DNA from: an uncultured Bacteroidales bacterium | GTDB lineage: Bacteria; Bacteroidota; Bacteroidia; Bacteroidales; Paludibacteraceae | Length of the DNA: 8,120 nt | Assembly: GCA_946615455.1 (NCBI GenBank) | Contig: CAMOHN010000043.1 | Location: 1-8,120 of the forward strand | Direction: 5' to 3' | Part shown: in pieces, positions 1 to 5,796 of the stretch | How the letters are laid out: each line of letters begins with the position of its first letter | Numbering within the stretch: position 1 is the first letter of the stretch | Notes under the pieces: generated by a model | The model's input: the letters and a program-made list of their open reading frames with translations, nothing else | What the model was told of the DNA's origin: nothing | Database searches by the model: none | Program-made: the position numbers and the translations under genes

Positions 1-527
1 CGGCTGAGCAGGTCGCGCATGGGCAGCCTCTCACCTTGGGAGATGGTGAAACATGAGCGTGAGAAATCCTGCGGATTGCCTATGCCATACAAACACGATA
101 CTGAACTGACCACCACCACATCGTTCCTGCCGCTGAGCAAGGCTGCCGTGGCACTCAGCCTCAGACGGTCAATCTCTTCATTGATACTCAGATCTTTCTC
201 TATATAGGTGTCCGTCTGCGGGATGTAGGCTTCAGGCTGATAATAATCGTAGTAGGAAACAAAGTATTCAACACGATTGTGCGGAAAGAACCCTTTCATC
301 TCGGCATACAGTTGGGCTGCCAGTGTCTTGTTGTGGCTCAAGATGAGGGTCGGACGATTCAGACGGGCAATCACATTGGCTATCGTATAGGTCTTGCCCG
401 AGCCGGTTACACCCAACAGCGTTTGGGCTGGTACACCCTGTTCAACCCCTGTCACCAAGGCATCAATGGCTTGCGGCTGATCCCCTGTAGGGGCAAAAGG
501 ACTCTGTAAATCAAAATGCTGTGTCAT
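1..527 (-). CDS. uvrB: UvrABC excinuclease subunit B, N-terminal part (runs off window)
   Basis: UvrB is the damage-verifying helicase-like subunit of nucleotide excision repair; it is loaded by UvrA and recruits UvrC to incise. About 175 residues are visible, roughly a quarter of the usual 660-700, beginning with ATG at 527-525. Seen in order: the typical start with FAPTGDQPQAI (11-21), Walker A GVTGSGKT (39-46), motif SHNKTLAAQL (64-73), and the aromatic beta-hairpin region YYDYYQPEAYIPQTDTYIEKD from residue 92, which in characterised UvrB inserts between DNA strands. The conserved SSVSCLYGIG segment follows (141-150). All of these match the family closely, with no frameshift. The start lies 7 nt after the stop of the upstream araC-type gene on the same strand, so co-transcription is likely. 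The C-terminal part (helicase motifs IV-VI and the UvrC-binding domain) lies outside the window. Confidence 0.97.
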   Translation of the reverse strand, partial: MTQHFDLQSPFAPTGDQPQAIDALVTGVEQGVPAQTLLGVTGSGKTYTIANVIARLNRPTLILSHNKTLAAQLYAEMKGFFPHNRVEYFVSYYDYYQPEAYIPQTDTYIEKDLSINEEIDRLRLSATAALLSGRNDVVVVSSVSCLYGIGNPQDFSRSCFTISQGERLPMRDLLS

Positions 528-534
528 AATTGCT

Positions 535-1398
535 TCATTGAACTGTTTCACGAAAACAAAGTGGAGCCATACCCGTCACACGCTTAAAGTACCGGGTGAA
601 GTGGGCTGCATCGTCAAATCCGAGGTAATAGCCTATCTCTTGCACGGACATGTCCTGCCGAGTGTGCAGCAACTGCTTGGCTTGTACGGCTATATGCTGC
701 TCAATCCAGTACGAAGCCGGATGACCGGTTGCCTCACGGATTGCGCGCGTGAAGTGCTTGGAGGTGATGTGCAGACGGTTGGCGTAGAAGTCCACCTGCC
801 GCGACTCGCGCGAATGACGAACCAACAACTCGCAGAAAGCGTCGTACAACTCATTGTTGCGCGATAGCAACCATACACCCTCTTGGCTGTACTCGGTGCG
901 GTAGTGACTCAGTAGGGTAGAGAGTACATCGGTCATATCCATAAGTAACTCGTGCCGGTGAGGGAGGTTCTCCATCTCACTCAGTTCCTTGAGTGATACA
1001 ATGATGCGGCGTAGTGAATCTGCTTGCGCTTGTGTCAGGTGAGCTGTGGGGGCATAGTGGTACTGGATATAGTTACGATGAACCGCATTGCGCATCATCT
1101 CGTCCATAAATGGAGGGGCAATCACTACCTCGGTCATGCAAAAATTATCGCTTGTATATGTGCTTTTGAACAGATGATTAGGCAGTATGACGGCAAGGTC
1201 ATTCATGGCGGCTGTCACGGGCTGTTGGTCATAATAACCTTCAATCGTGCCACTGCTGACCAGACAGATGACAAAGTCTTTGGACACCATTTCTCCTCTC
1301 AGTCCCTGCATGGGATTGCAGTTTGTTCGCACCACCACTTTGCGCCGATTGATATCGGGCAAACCGTAGGGCTCTATATTGGCAATAGTAGGCTTCAT
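535..1398 (-). CDS. AraC-family transcriptional regulator
   Basis: This is a 287-residue DNA-binding regulator of the usual two-domain AraC layout. The N-terminal half (about 20-110) looks like a cupin-type sensing domain, with the FVICLVSSGTIEGYY segment (42-56) and an ILPNHLF segment (71-77) typical of AraC-like effector pockets; the ligand cannot be read from it. The C-terminal part has two helix-turn-helix motifs: the first about 203-224 (DFYANRLHITSKHFTRAI) and the second about 251-274 (SVQEIGYYLGFDDAAHFTRYF), followed by the signature FKRVTGMAPLCFR. The ATG at 1398 is chosen because the next ATG upstream (1417) is out of frame. The gene sits between a tRNA terminator and uvrB, 7 nt before uvrB. 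No promoter matching the Bacteroidota consensus is visible in its short leader. Targets are unknown. Confidence 0.93.
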   Translation of the reverse strand: MKPTIANIEPYGLPDINRRKVVVRTNCNPMQGLRGEMVSKDFVICLVSSGTIEGYYDQQPVTAAMNDLAVILPNHLFKSTYTSDNFCMTEVVIAPPFMDEMMRNAVHRNYIQYHYAPTAHLTQAQADSLRRIIVSLKELSEMENLPHRHELLMDMTDVLSTLLSHYRTEYSQEGVWLLSRNNELYDAFCELLVRHSRESRQVDFYANRLHITSKHFTRAIREATGHPASYWIEQHIAVQAKQLLHTRQDMSVQEIGYYLGFDDAAHFTRYFKRVTGMAPLCFRETVQ

Positions 1399-1424
1399 CG
1401 CTTCTTATAGACTTCATTGTGCTT

Positions 1425-1460
1425 AAAAAAAGCGAGATGTACTATGCACTACATCCCGCT
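1425..1460 (-). terminator. Intrinsic terminator downstream of the tRNA gene
   Basis: On the minus strand an 11-bp stem (1450-1460 with 1431-1441, perfect apart from one G-U pair) closes an 8-nt loop (1442-1449) and is followed at once by a run of T residues (1431-1425). This is a textbook rho-independent terminator. It lies 5 nt after the tRNA 3' end and should end transcription coming from the tRNA, or from the ompA-like gene and the tRNA together. It ends about 27 nt before the araC-type start codon, so araC-uvrB needs read-through or its own promoter here. Confidence 0.9.
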
Positions 1461-1465
1461 TTGTG

Positions 1466-1540
1466 TGGTCTCTGTAGGGCTTGAACCTACGACCCCCTGA
1501 TTATGAGTCAGGTGCTACTAACCAACTGAGCTAAGAGACC
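1466..1540 (-). tRNA. tRNA with CAU anticodon, probably elongator tRNA-Met
   Basis: The minus strand folds as a cloverleaf of 75 nt. The acceptor stem is GGTCTCT with AGAGACC, discriminator A at 1466. The anticodon arm is CCTGA-CTCATAA-TCAGG, giving anticodon CAU. The variable loop is GGGTC and the T arm GTAGG-TTCAAGC-CCTAC. CCA is not encoded, as is usual in Bacteroidota. CAU could be elongator Met or lysidine-modified Ile2. The acceptor has C4-G69 but U5-A68 rather than the C5-G68 pair reported as a TilS determinant, which favours Met; this is a weak argument. It is not initiator-like: the acceptor starts with a normal G-C pair and there is no run of three G-C pairs next to the anticodon loop. 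The D arm is odd: the usual GAGC 3' strand reads TAGC after one extra base, leaving a three-pair stem plus a C-U mismatch and a 10-nt loop. Confidence 0.93.
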
Positions 1541-1542
1541 CC

Positions 1543-1559
1543 AAGGTATAAAATACCTT
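1543..1559 (-). other. Small AT-rich hairpin between the ompA-like stop codon and the tRNA
   Basis: A perfect 7-bp inverted repeat (AAGGTAT / ATACCTT) with a 3-nt loop lies in the 23-nt gap between the ompA-like stop codon (1564-1566) and the tRNA 5' end (1540). There is no T run after it, since the next minus-strand bases are GGGG, so it is not a standard terminator. It could mark the mRNA 3' end, or a processing point if mRNA and tRNA are made together. The structure is seen; any role is inference. Confidence 0.45.
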
Positions 1560-1563
1560 ATTA

Positions 1564-3351
1564 TTATTTGATATTCACATATCTTTTCAATAACTCCTTG
1601 ACCTCATCCACGGTCACTTGACGCTGTTTGTCGGTCAAGAGCGGCAGGTTGATGGTTGTACCCTCAACCACTTGGTCTGGGATGGCTACGCGCTCACCAT
1701 TGGCAAGGTAAATATATACCCAGCAGTTGGTGTTGTTGTAGTATTTCTGTGCCAAGCGTTGCAGTGTGGTGTTGTGACGCACGGTTATTTGGTCGCCGTC
1801 AGCCACATTTAGGTCAGCCGGCACTTTGATGACCACATTGTTTTGTGCTGTGGGAGTTTCGTTTTTCTGACGGACGGCCGAACCACGCTTGACGGACTTG
1901 TTGCTTTCGAACTCCTTATATACTTGGATGGCTTGTTCGTACTCGGCTTGCTTGAGCAAGTGTATCTCTACACGGCGGTTAGGACGATACGAACCTTCGG
2001 GACGATTGTCAATCATAATGCCGCGACCAACCGTGTATATGCGATTCTCTGCTACGCCATAGCCTTCGGTCATCTCGTTAGCGACATTGTAGGCACGGGT
2101 CACAGCCAGCCACTTGTTGTACTCGACGGCACCGGTGTTGTCGCACGAACCTATAATGAGTGCTTTCACTTCACGGTCGGCTTGCATGCGTTGCGCTGCC
2201 TCTTGAACGATGGTCTTGGCCATGTTGTCCAATGAAGGATCGTCATTGTCAAAATAGACAACATAATAGAAGTGCGCGTTGGGTATGATATCGCTGTCGT
2301 CGTAGCCACCCGGAATGGTTCCTGTCAGGCGACCCATACCCGGTGTGTTGCGGTTGATGACATAGAGTGTATCACGACTGGCAATATAGACGGTGTCTTT
2401 GGGGTGACCCAGATAGACGGTGTCACGCGGTTGTTGCTGTTCGGGCTCGATTGCGGCGATCATCTCTTCCAAAGCCTCTTTGCTGCGGAAGTTGCGCGTG
2501 TGTGACTTCTTAACCGCATCAATCTTGTAGCGGAGCAAGAACTCCATATCCAATATACCATCGTTGTTGTTACCGCGTACACGACCATCCACCAGGTCAG
2601 TTGTGGCATAGTTGTAGAGAACACGAGCACCTAACTGAATACTGCGATTGAGGTTGAACTCAAAGCTGGCACCACCGATGAACATACCGAATGCGCGATA
2701 TTTGGCACTTTCTTCGGCAACCTGCTCTCTGGTGTGTTGTTGATAGACGAAATCGTTATACAGATTGGCCTTATAAACATTCGGATAGTATGTCCAGTTC
2801 TTGTACCAGAACGCACCGGCACCCAAAATCAGATCCAGACTGAACAATTTATGCTTGTTCTGCGGACGGAAACAATTGAAAATATCAAAGGTGAGATAAC
2901 CGCTGGCTTGGTGTGTGCGACCATTCAGAAGGGTCTTTGCATGACCATCAGCACCAAATACACGATAAAGGCGGAACTTATAGTCCAAGCCAAGTGCCCA
3001 TGTATTGTTGAAATGGTAGGTTGCACCTATTCCGGCTGTGGGGAGAAAGAAGGCATGTTTCTTTTCGGAAGTAAAGTCTCCGTCAAACAAGTTTCCACCC
3101 AGTGCCAAATAGAGTGACCAATTGGAAATCTCCGGTGAAACGGGGGTGGTAACATACAGCGGATGTACGCCCTTCACCGTGTCGGCGGCAACTGTATCGT
3201 TAGCATGATCTTCGGGTATTGCAACCGGAACCAGATTGCCGTCCAGCGAGGTATAGATGACGGGGGCGGTATTGTCCTTCTGCTGCGCATACAGCGATAC
3301 TCCGGCTACTAACATTGTAGCCACAAGGAGAAGGGGTTTGAGGTGGGTCAT
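1564..3351 (-). CDS. OmpA-family outer-membrane protein with C-terminal LysM-like domain
   Basis: A 595-residue secreted envelope protein, counted from the ATG at 3351; a GTG two codons upstream (3357) is possible but less likely, and neither has a Shine-Dalgarno. Domains in order: signal peptide (1-22, hydrophobic LLLVATMLVAGVSL, cleavage likely after LYA before QQ); a probable outer-membrane beta-barrel of about 80-280 with alternating aromatic strands such as TAGIGATYHF and LDLILGAGAFWY; a linker with three RDTVYL-like repeats (309-331); an OmpA peptidoglycan-binding domain (about 360-468); and a LysM-like module (about 518-572) with TLQRLAQKYY and a closing INLP. In the OmpA domain Asp404 (GSCDNTG) and Arg419 (VTRA) have the 15-residue spacing of the diaminopimelate-contacting Asp and Arg known from OmpA. 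Likely role: tethering the outer membrane to peptidoglycan, perhaps with pore function. It has its own promoter at 3402-3432. Confidence 0.9.
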   Translation of the reverse strand: MTHLKPLLLVATMLVAGVSLYAQQKDNTAPVIYTSLDGNLVPVAIPEDHANDTVAADTVKGVHPLYVTTPVSPEISNWSLYLALGGNLFDGDFTSEKKHAFFLPTAGIGATYHFNNTWALGLDYKFRLYRVFGADGHAKTLLNGRTHQASGYLTFDIFNCFRPQNKHKLFSLDLILGAGAFWYKNWTYYPNVYKANLYNDFVYQQHTREQVAEESAKYRAFGMFIGGASFEFNLNRSIQLGARVLYNYATTDLVDGRVRGNNNDGILDMEFLLRYKIDAVKKSHTRNFRSKEALEEMIAAIEPEQQQPRDTVYLGHPKDTVYIASRDTLYVINRNTPGMGRLTGTIPGGYDDSDIIPNAHFYYVVYFDNDDPSLDNMAKTIVQEAAQRMQADREVKALIIGSCDNTGAVEYNKWLAVTRAYNVANEMTEGYGVAENRIYTVGRGIMIDNRPEGSYRPNRRVEIHLLKQAEYEQAIQVYKEFESNKSVKRGSAVRQKNETPTAQNNVVIKVPADLNVADGDQITVRHNTTLQRLAQKYYNNTNCWVYIYLANGERVAIPDQVVEGTTINLPLLTDKQRQVTVDEVKELLKRYVNIK

Positions 3352-3401
3352 ACGCACAGGAGAAAAAGTTTAGTCGTCTTTTTGTTGTTCAATTCAGGGC
3401 G

Positions 3402-3432
3402 CAAAAGTACGCTGTTTTTTGTATGTGACAAA
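3402..3432 (-). promoter_or_regulatory. Bacteroidota sigma-ABfr promoter for the ompA-like gene
   Basis: On the minus strand the -7 box TACTTTTG (3409-3402) matches the Bacteroidota consensus TAnnTTTG exactly. The -33 element TTTG (3432-3429) lies 19 bp upstream, the usual spacing. The box ends about 50 nt before the ATG at 3351, giving an untranslated leader of roughly 45 nt. Confidence 0.82.
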
Positions 3433-3469
3433 TTTTTTGAACGAAAAAATAGAAAAAATCCCACATTTG

Positions 3470-3500
3470 TTGTGCGTGATTGTATTTCCATTTACTTTTG
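3470..3500 (+). promoter_or_regulatory. Bacteroidota sigma-ABfr promoter for pta-ackA operon
   Basis: The -7 box TACTTTTG (3493-3500) matches TAnnTTTG exactly and is the same octamer as in the opposing promoter. A TTG (3470-3472) lies 20 bp upstream, inside TTTGTTG, so the -33 element is plausible but less sharp than on the other side. The box ends 29 nt before the pta ATG, leaving a short AT-rich leader with no Shine-Dalgarno. Confidence 0.78.
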
Positions 3501-3529
3501 CGGCGTTATCAATCAAACTATTTTAGGTT

Positions 3530-4531
3530 ATGGATATTTTAGCAAAAATGCTTGAGCGTGCCAAGCAGAATCCGCAACGCATCGTATTGCCCGAGGGTGA
3601 TGAACCCCGCACTTTGGAAGCCGCCAATATATTGTTGAAAGACAAGGTGGCTCGTTTGATTCTTATTGGTTCGCGTGAGCGCATTGAGGCAATGGCTGCC
3701 GAGAAGGGGTATGCCTACATTAAGGATGCCACCATTTTTGACCCTGCCACCAATGAGAAGATGAGTGAGTATGCCCATTTGCTCTACGAGTTGCGTAAAG
3801 CCAAAGGTATGACCGAAGAGGAAGCAGCCCGCAAGGCGCAAGACCCCTTGTATTTAGGTTGCCTGATGATTAAGAATGGTGATGCCGACGGCGAGTTGGC
3901 AGGTGCCCGCGGCACAACTGCCGACACCATTCGTCCCGCTTTCCAGATATTGAAGACTAAACCCGGCGTGAGCATTGTCAGTGGAGCGTTCCTTATGTTC
4001 ACTCCTGCCAAGCAGTTGGGTGAGGACGGTTTCTTGTTGTTTGCTGACTGTGCAGTCAATCCTTGCCCCAACGCGCAGGAATTGGCTCAGATAGCCGTTT
4101 CGACTGCCGAGACGGCGCGCACCATAGCCGGTATCGAGCCGCGTGTGGCTATGCTGTCTTTCTCGACCAAAGGCAGTGCCAAGCACGAGTTGATAGACAA
4201 GGTGACCGAAGCCACCCGCATTGCGCACGAACTGGCTCCCGACCTGCAGTTGGACGGTGAGTTGCAAGCTGATGCCGCTTTGGTGGAGAAAGTGGGTGCC
4301 AGCAAAGCCCCGGGCAGTCCCGTGGCCGGCAAAGCCAATGTGTTGGTCTTCCCCGACTTGCAGGCAGGTAACATCGGTTACAAGCTGGTTGAGCGTTTCT
4401 CGGGTGCCGATGCTGTAGGTCCTATCTTGCAAGGCATAGCCAAGCCGGTTAATGACCTGAGCCGTGGCTGCAAGGTGCAGGACATCGTGCAAATGGTCAT
4501 CATCACAGCCAACCAAGCCATGGGGAATTGA
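3530..4531 (+). CDS. pta: Phosphate acetyltransferase
   Basis: Pta converts acetyl-CoA and phosphate to acetyl phosphate and CoA in the cytoplasm, the first step of acetate formation. At 333 residues it is the short single-domain type, without the N-terminal DRTGG/AAA-like regions of long enterobacterial Pta. Visible family signatures: RIVLPEGDEPRTLEAA (17-32), GCLMIKNGDADGELAGARGTT (110-130) and VFPDLQAGNIGYKLVERFSGA (273-293), each conserved. The C-terminal motif PVNDLSRGCKVQDIV (306-320) carries Ser311, Arg312 and Asp318, with the same spacing as the catalytic Ser309, Arg310 and Asp316 of the Methanosarcina enzyme. The stop codon sits within a heptamer repeat. First gene of the likely operon, followed 55 nt later by ackA, its pathway partner. 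The phosphotransbutyrylase relative is less likely, given the ackA neighbour. Confidence 0.97.
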   Translation: MDILAKMLERAKQNPQRIVLPEGDEPRTLEAANILLKDKVARLILIGSRERIEAMAAEKGYAYIKDATIFDPATNEKMSEYAHLLYELRKAKGMTEEEAARKAQDPLYLGCLMIKNGDADGELAGARGTTADTIRPAFQILKTKPGVSIVSGAFLMFTPAKQLGEDGFLLFADCAVNPCPNAQELAQIAVSTAETARTIAGIEPRVAMLSFSTKGSAKHELIDKVTEATRIAHELAPDLQLDGELQADAALVEKVGASKAPGSPVAGKANVLVFPDLQAGNIGYKLVERFSGADAVGPILQGIAKPVNDLSRGCKVQDIVQMVIITANQAMGN

Positions 4532-4553
4532 AAATTGAAAGGTGAAAATTGAA
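4526..4553 (+). repeat. Four-unit AATTGAA heptamer tandem repeat at the pta stop
   Basis: Four consecutive 7-bp units read AATTGAA, AATTGAA, AGGTGAA, AATTGAA. The third differs at two bases. The pta stop codon TGA (4529-4531) lies in the first unit, and every unit carries a TGA. The unit is not self-complementary enough to form a terminator. Confidence 0.8.
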
Positions 4554-4586
4554 AGTTTTTTCTAATTTATTAAATAATTCATTGTT

Positions 4587-5786
4587 ATGAAGATACTTGT
4601 TTTGAACTGCGGCTCATCTTCCATAAAGTATAAACTGTTTGAAATGTCCAACCATTCCGTATTGGCACAGGGTGGGGTAGAGAAGATAGGCTTGCCTGAT
4701 TCGTTTTTGCAAGTCAAGTTGCCCAATGGAGAGAAGGTGAAGATTGAGCAGTCCATGCCCGAACACACCGTAGGTATCCAACTCATCTTGAATGCGCTGA
4801 TTGACGAGAAGATAGGTTGTTTGAAGAGTCTCAAAGAGATAGATGCCGTTGGTCATCGTGTAGTGCACGGCGGTGAGCAGTTCGCTTCGTCCGTACTGAT
4901 TACTGACGAAGTGAAGAAGATGGTGGTCAAGTGTTCGGATTTGGCACCGTTGCACAATCCTGCCAACCTGAAAGGCATTGAGGCCATCGAAAAGACTTTA
5001 CCCGGCGTGCCGCAGGTGGGTGTGTTTGACACGGCTTTCCACCAGACCATGCCGGACTATGCCTATATGTATGCGCTGCCTTATGAGTTGTATGAGAAGT
5101 ATGCCATCCGCCGCTATGGCTTCCACGGCACCAGTCACCGCTATGTGAGCAAGCGTGTGTGCGAGTTCCTTGGGGTTAGTCCCGAGGGCAAGAAGATTGT
5201 GACGGCTCACATCGGCAATGGCGGCAGTTGCGCAGCTGTGTTGGACGGCAAGTCAGTGGATACCAGCATGGGGCTGACTCCTATTGAGGGTCTGATGATG
5301 GGCACACGAGCCGGTGACCTTGACCTTGGTGCAGCCACATATATCATGGACAAGGAGCACATGACTACGGCTCAATTCTCTAATCTGGTGAACAAGCAGT
5401 CCGGCTTGCTTGGTGTGAGCGGCGTGAGCAGCGATGCCCGCGACATAGAGGCTGCCATTCAGCAAGGTAATCGTCGCGCCGACCTTGCCCGTAAGATGTT
5501 CATCTATCGTGTCAAGAAATACATAGGAGCCTATGCTGCCGCTATGGATGGCATGGACATTCTTGTCTTCACCGGCGGTATAGGTGAGAACGATACCTAT
5601 ATCCGTACGGAGATAGCCAAGGGCTTCAACTATATGGGTGTTAAGATTGACGAGGAGAAGAGCCGCAAGAGCCGTGGTGAGGAAGTGATTATATCCACTC
5701 CCGACAGTCGTGTCACCGTGTGCGTCATTCCTACCGACGAGGAACTGATGATTGCCACGGATACACAGGCGTTGGTCAAAGCATGA
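4587..5786 (+). CDS. ackA: Acetate kinase
   Basis: AckA transfers phosphate from acetyl phosphate to ADP, giving acetate and ATP; with Pta it completes fermentative acetate production. At 399 residues the length is normal for the family (about 400). The start LVLNCGSSSIKYKLF (4-18) is the ASKHA-fold phosphate-binding signature. Residues matching the active site mapped in the Methanosarcina enzyme are in the same places: Asn7, Arg91 (GHRVVHGG), His123, Asp148 (FDTAFH), His180 (YGFHGTSH), Arg241 (GTRAGDLD) and Glu385 (PTDEE). The nucleotide-binding motifs AHIGNGGS (207-214) and FTGGIGEND (328-336) are intact. Start ATG follows an AT-rich leader without a Shine-Dalgarno. No separate promoter is evident in the 55-nt gap after pta. 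The stop codon lies in a 10-bp tandem duplication shared with the next gene's start. Confidence 0.98.
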   Translation: MKILVLNCGSSSIKYKLFEMSNHSVLAQGGVEKIGLPDSFLQVKLPNGEKVKIEQSMPEHTVGIQLILNALIDEKIGCLKSLKEIDAVGHRVVHGGEQFASSVLITDEVKKMVVKCSDLAPLHNPANLKGIEAIEKTLPGVPQVGVFDTAFHQTMPDYAYMYALPYELYEKYAIRRYGFHGTSHRYVSKRVCEFLGVSPEGKKIVTAHIGNGGSCAAVLDGKSVDTSMGLTPIEGLMMGTRAGDLDLGAATYIMDKEHMTTAQFSNLVNKQSGLLGVSGVSSDARDIEAAIQQGNRRADLARKMFIYRVKKYIGAYAAAMDGMDILVFTGGIGENDTYIRTEIAKGFNYMGVKIDEEKSRKSRGEEVIISTPDSRVTVCVIPTDEELMIATDTQALVKA

Positions 5787-5796
5787 CAAAGCATGA
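5777..5796 (+). repeat. Perfect 10-bp tandem duplication at the ackA stop / GH13 start
   Basis: CAAAGCATGA occurs twice in direct succession (5777-5786 and 5787-5796). The first copy ends with the ackA stop TGA (5784-5786) and contains an overlapping ATG (5783-5785). The second copy contains the ATG used by the GH13 gene (5793-5795). With one copy, stop and start would overlap as ATGA. Confidence 0.9.

Larger units (their letters stand above)
3352..3529. other. Divergent intergenic region with two promoters
   Basis: 178 bp separate the start codons of the leftward ompA-like gene and rightward pta. The stretch is AT-rich and no coding sequence is convincing. It holds one Bacteroidota-type promoter for each direction, plus a perfect 7-bp palindrome (ATTTTTT, 5-nt spacer, AAAAAAT; 3432-3450) between their upstream elements. 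The palindrome touches the -33 element of the leftward promoter, so it could be an operator or simply a bendable A-tract. Confidence 0.8.

Noticed and set aside
19..509. Plus-strand open frames near the window start
   Set aside because: They are antisense to uvrB, whose Walker A and beta-hairpin sequences are unmistakable.
1425..1460. Terminator acting also on the plus strand
   Set aside because: The plus-strand stem is followed by only TTTG, too short a T run, and no plus-strand gene ends here.
3352..3357. GTG start giving two extra residues for the ompA-like protein
   Set aside because: The ATG at 3351 gives a cleaner signal peptide and ATG is preferred; there is no Shine-Dalgarno to favour the GTG.
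3343..3555. 70-codon plus-strand open frame through the divergent intergenic region into pta
   Set aside because: It would begin upstream of the pta promoter, overlaps both promoters and the pta start, and has an irregular Phe/Lys-rich composition typical of AT-rich non-coding DNA.
3854..4516. 220-codon minus-strand open frame opposite pta
   Set aside because: Antisense shadow of a fully conserved pta; no family signature and no promoter.
4526..4553. Possible CRISPR-like or terminator repeat after pta
   Set aside because: The units are 7 bp and contiguous, without spacers or a stable stem, so it is a simple tandem repeat.
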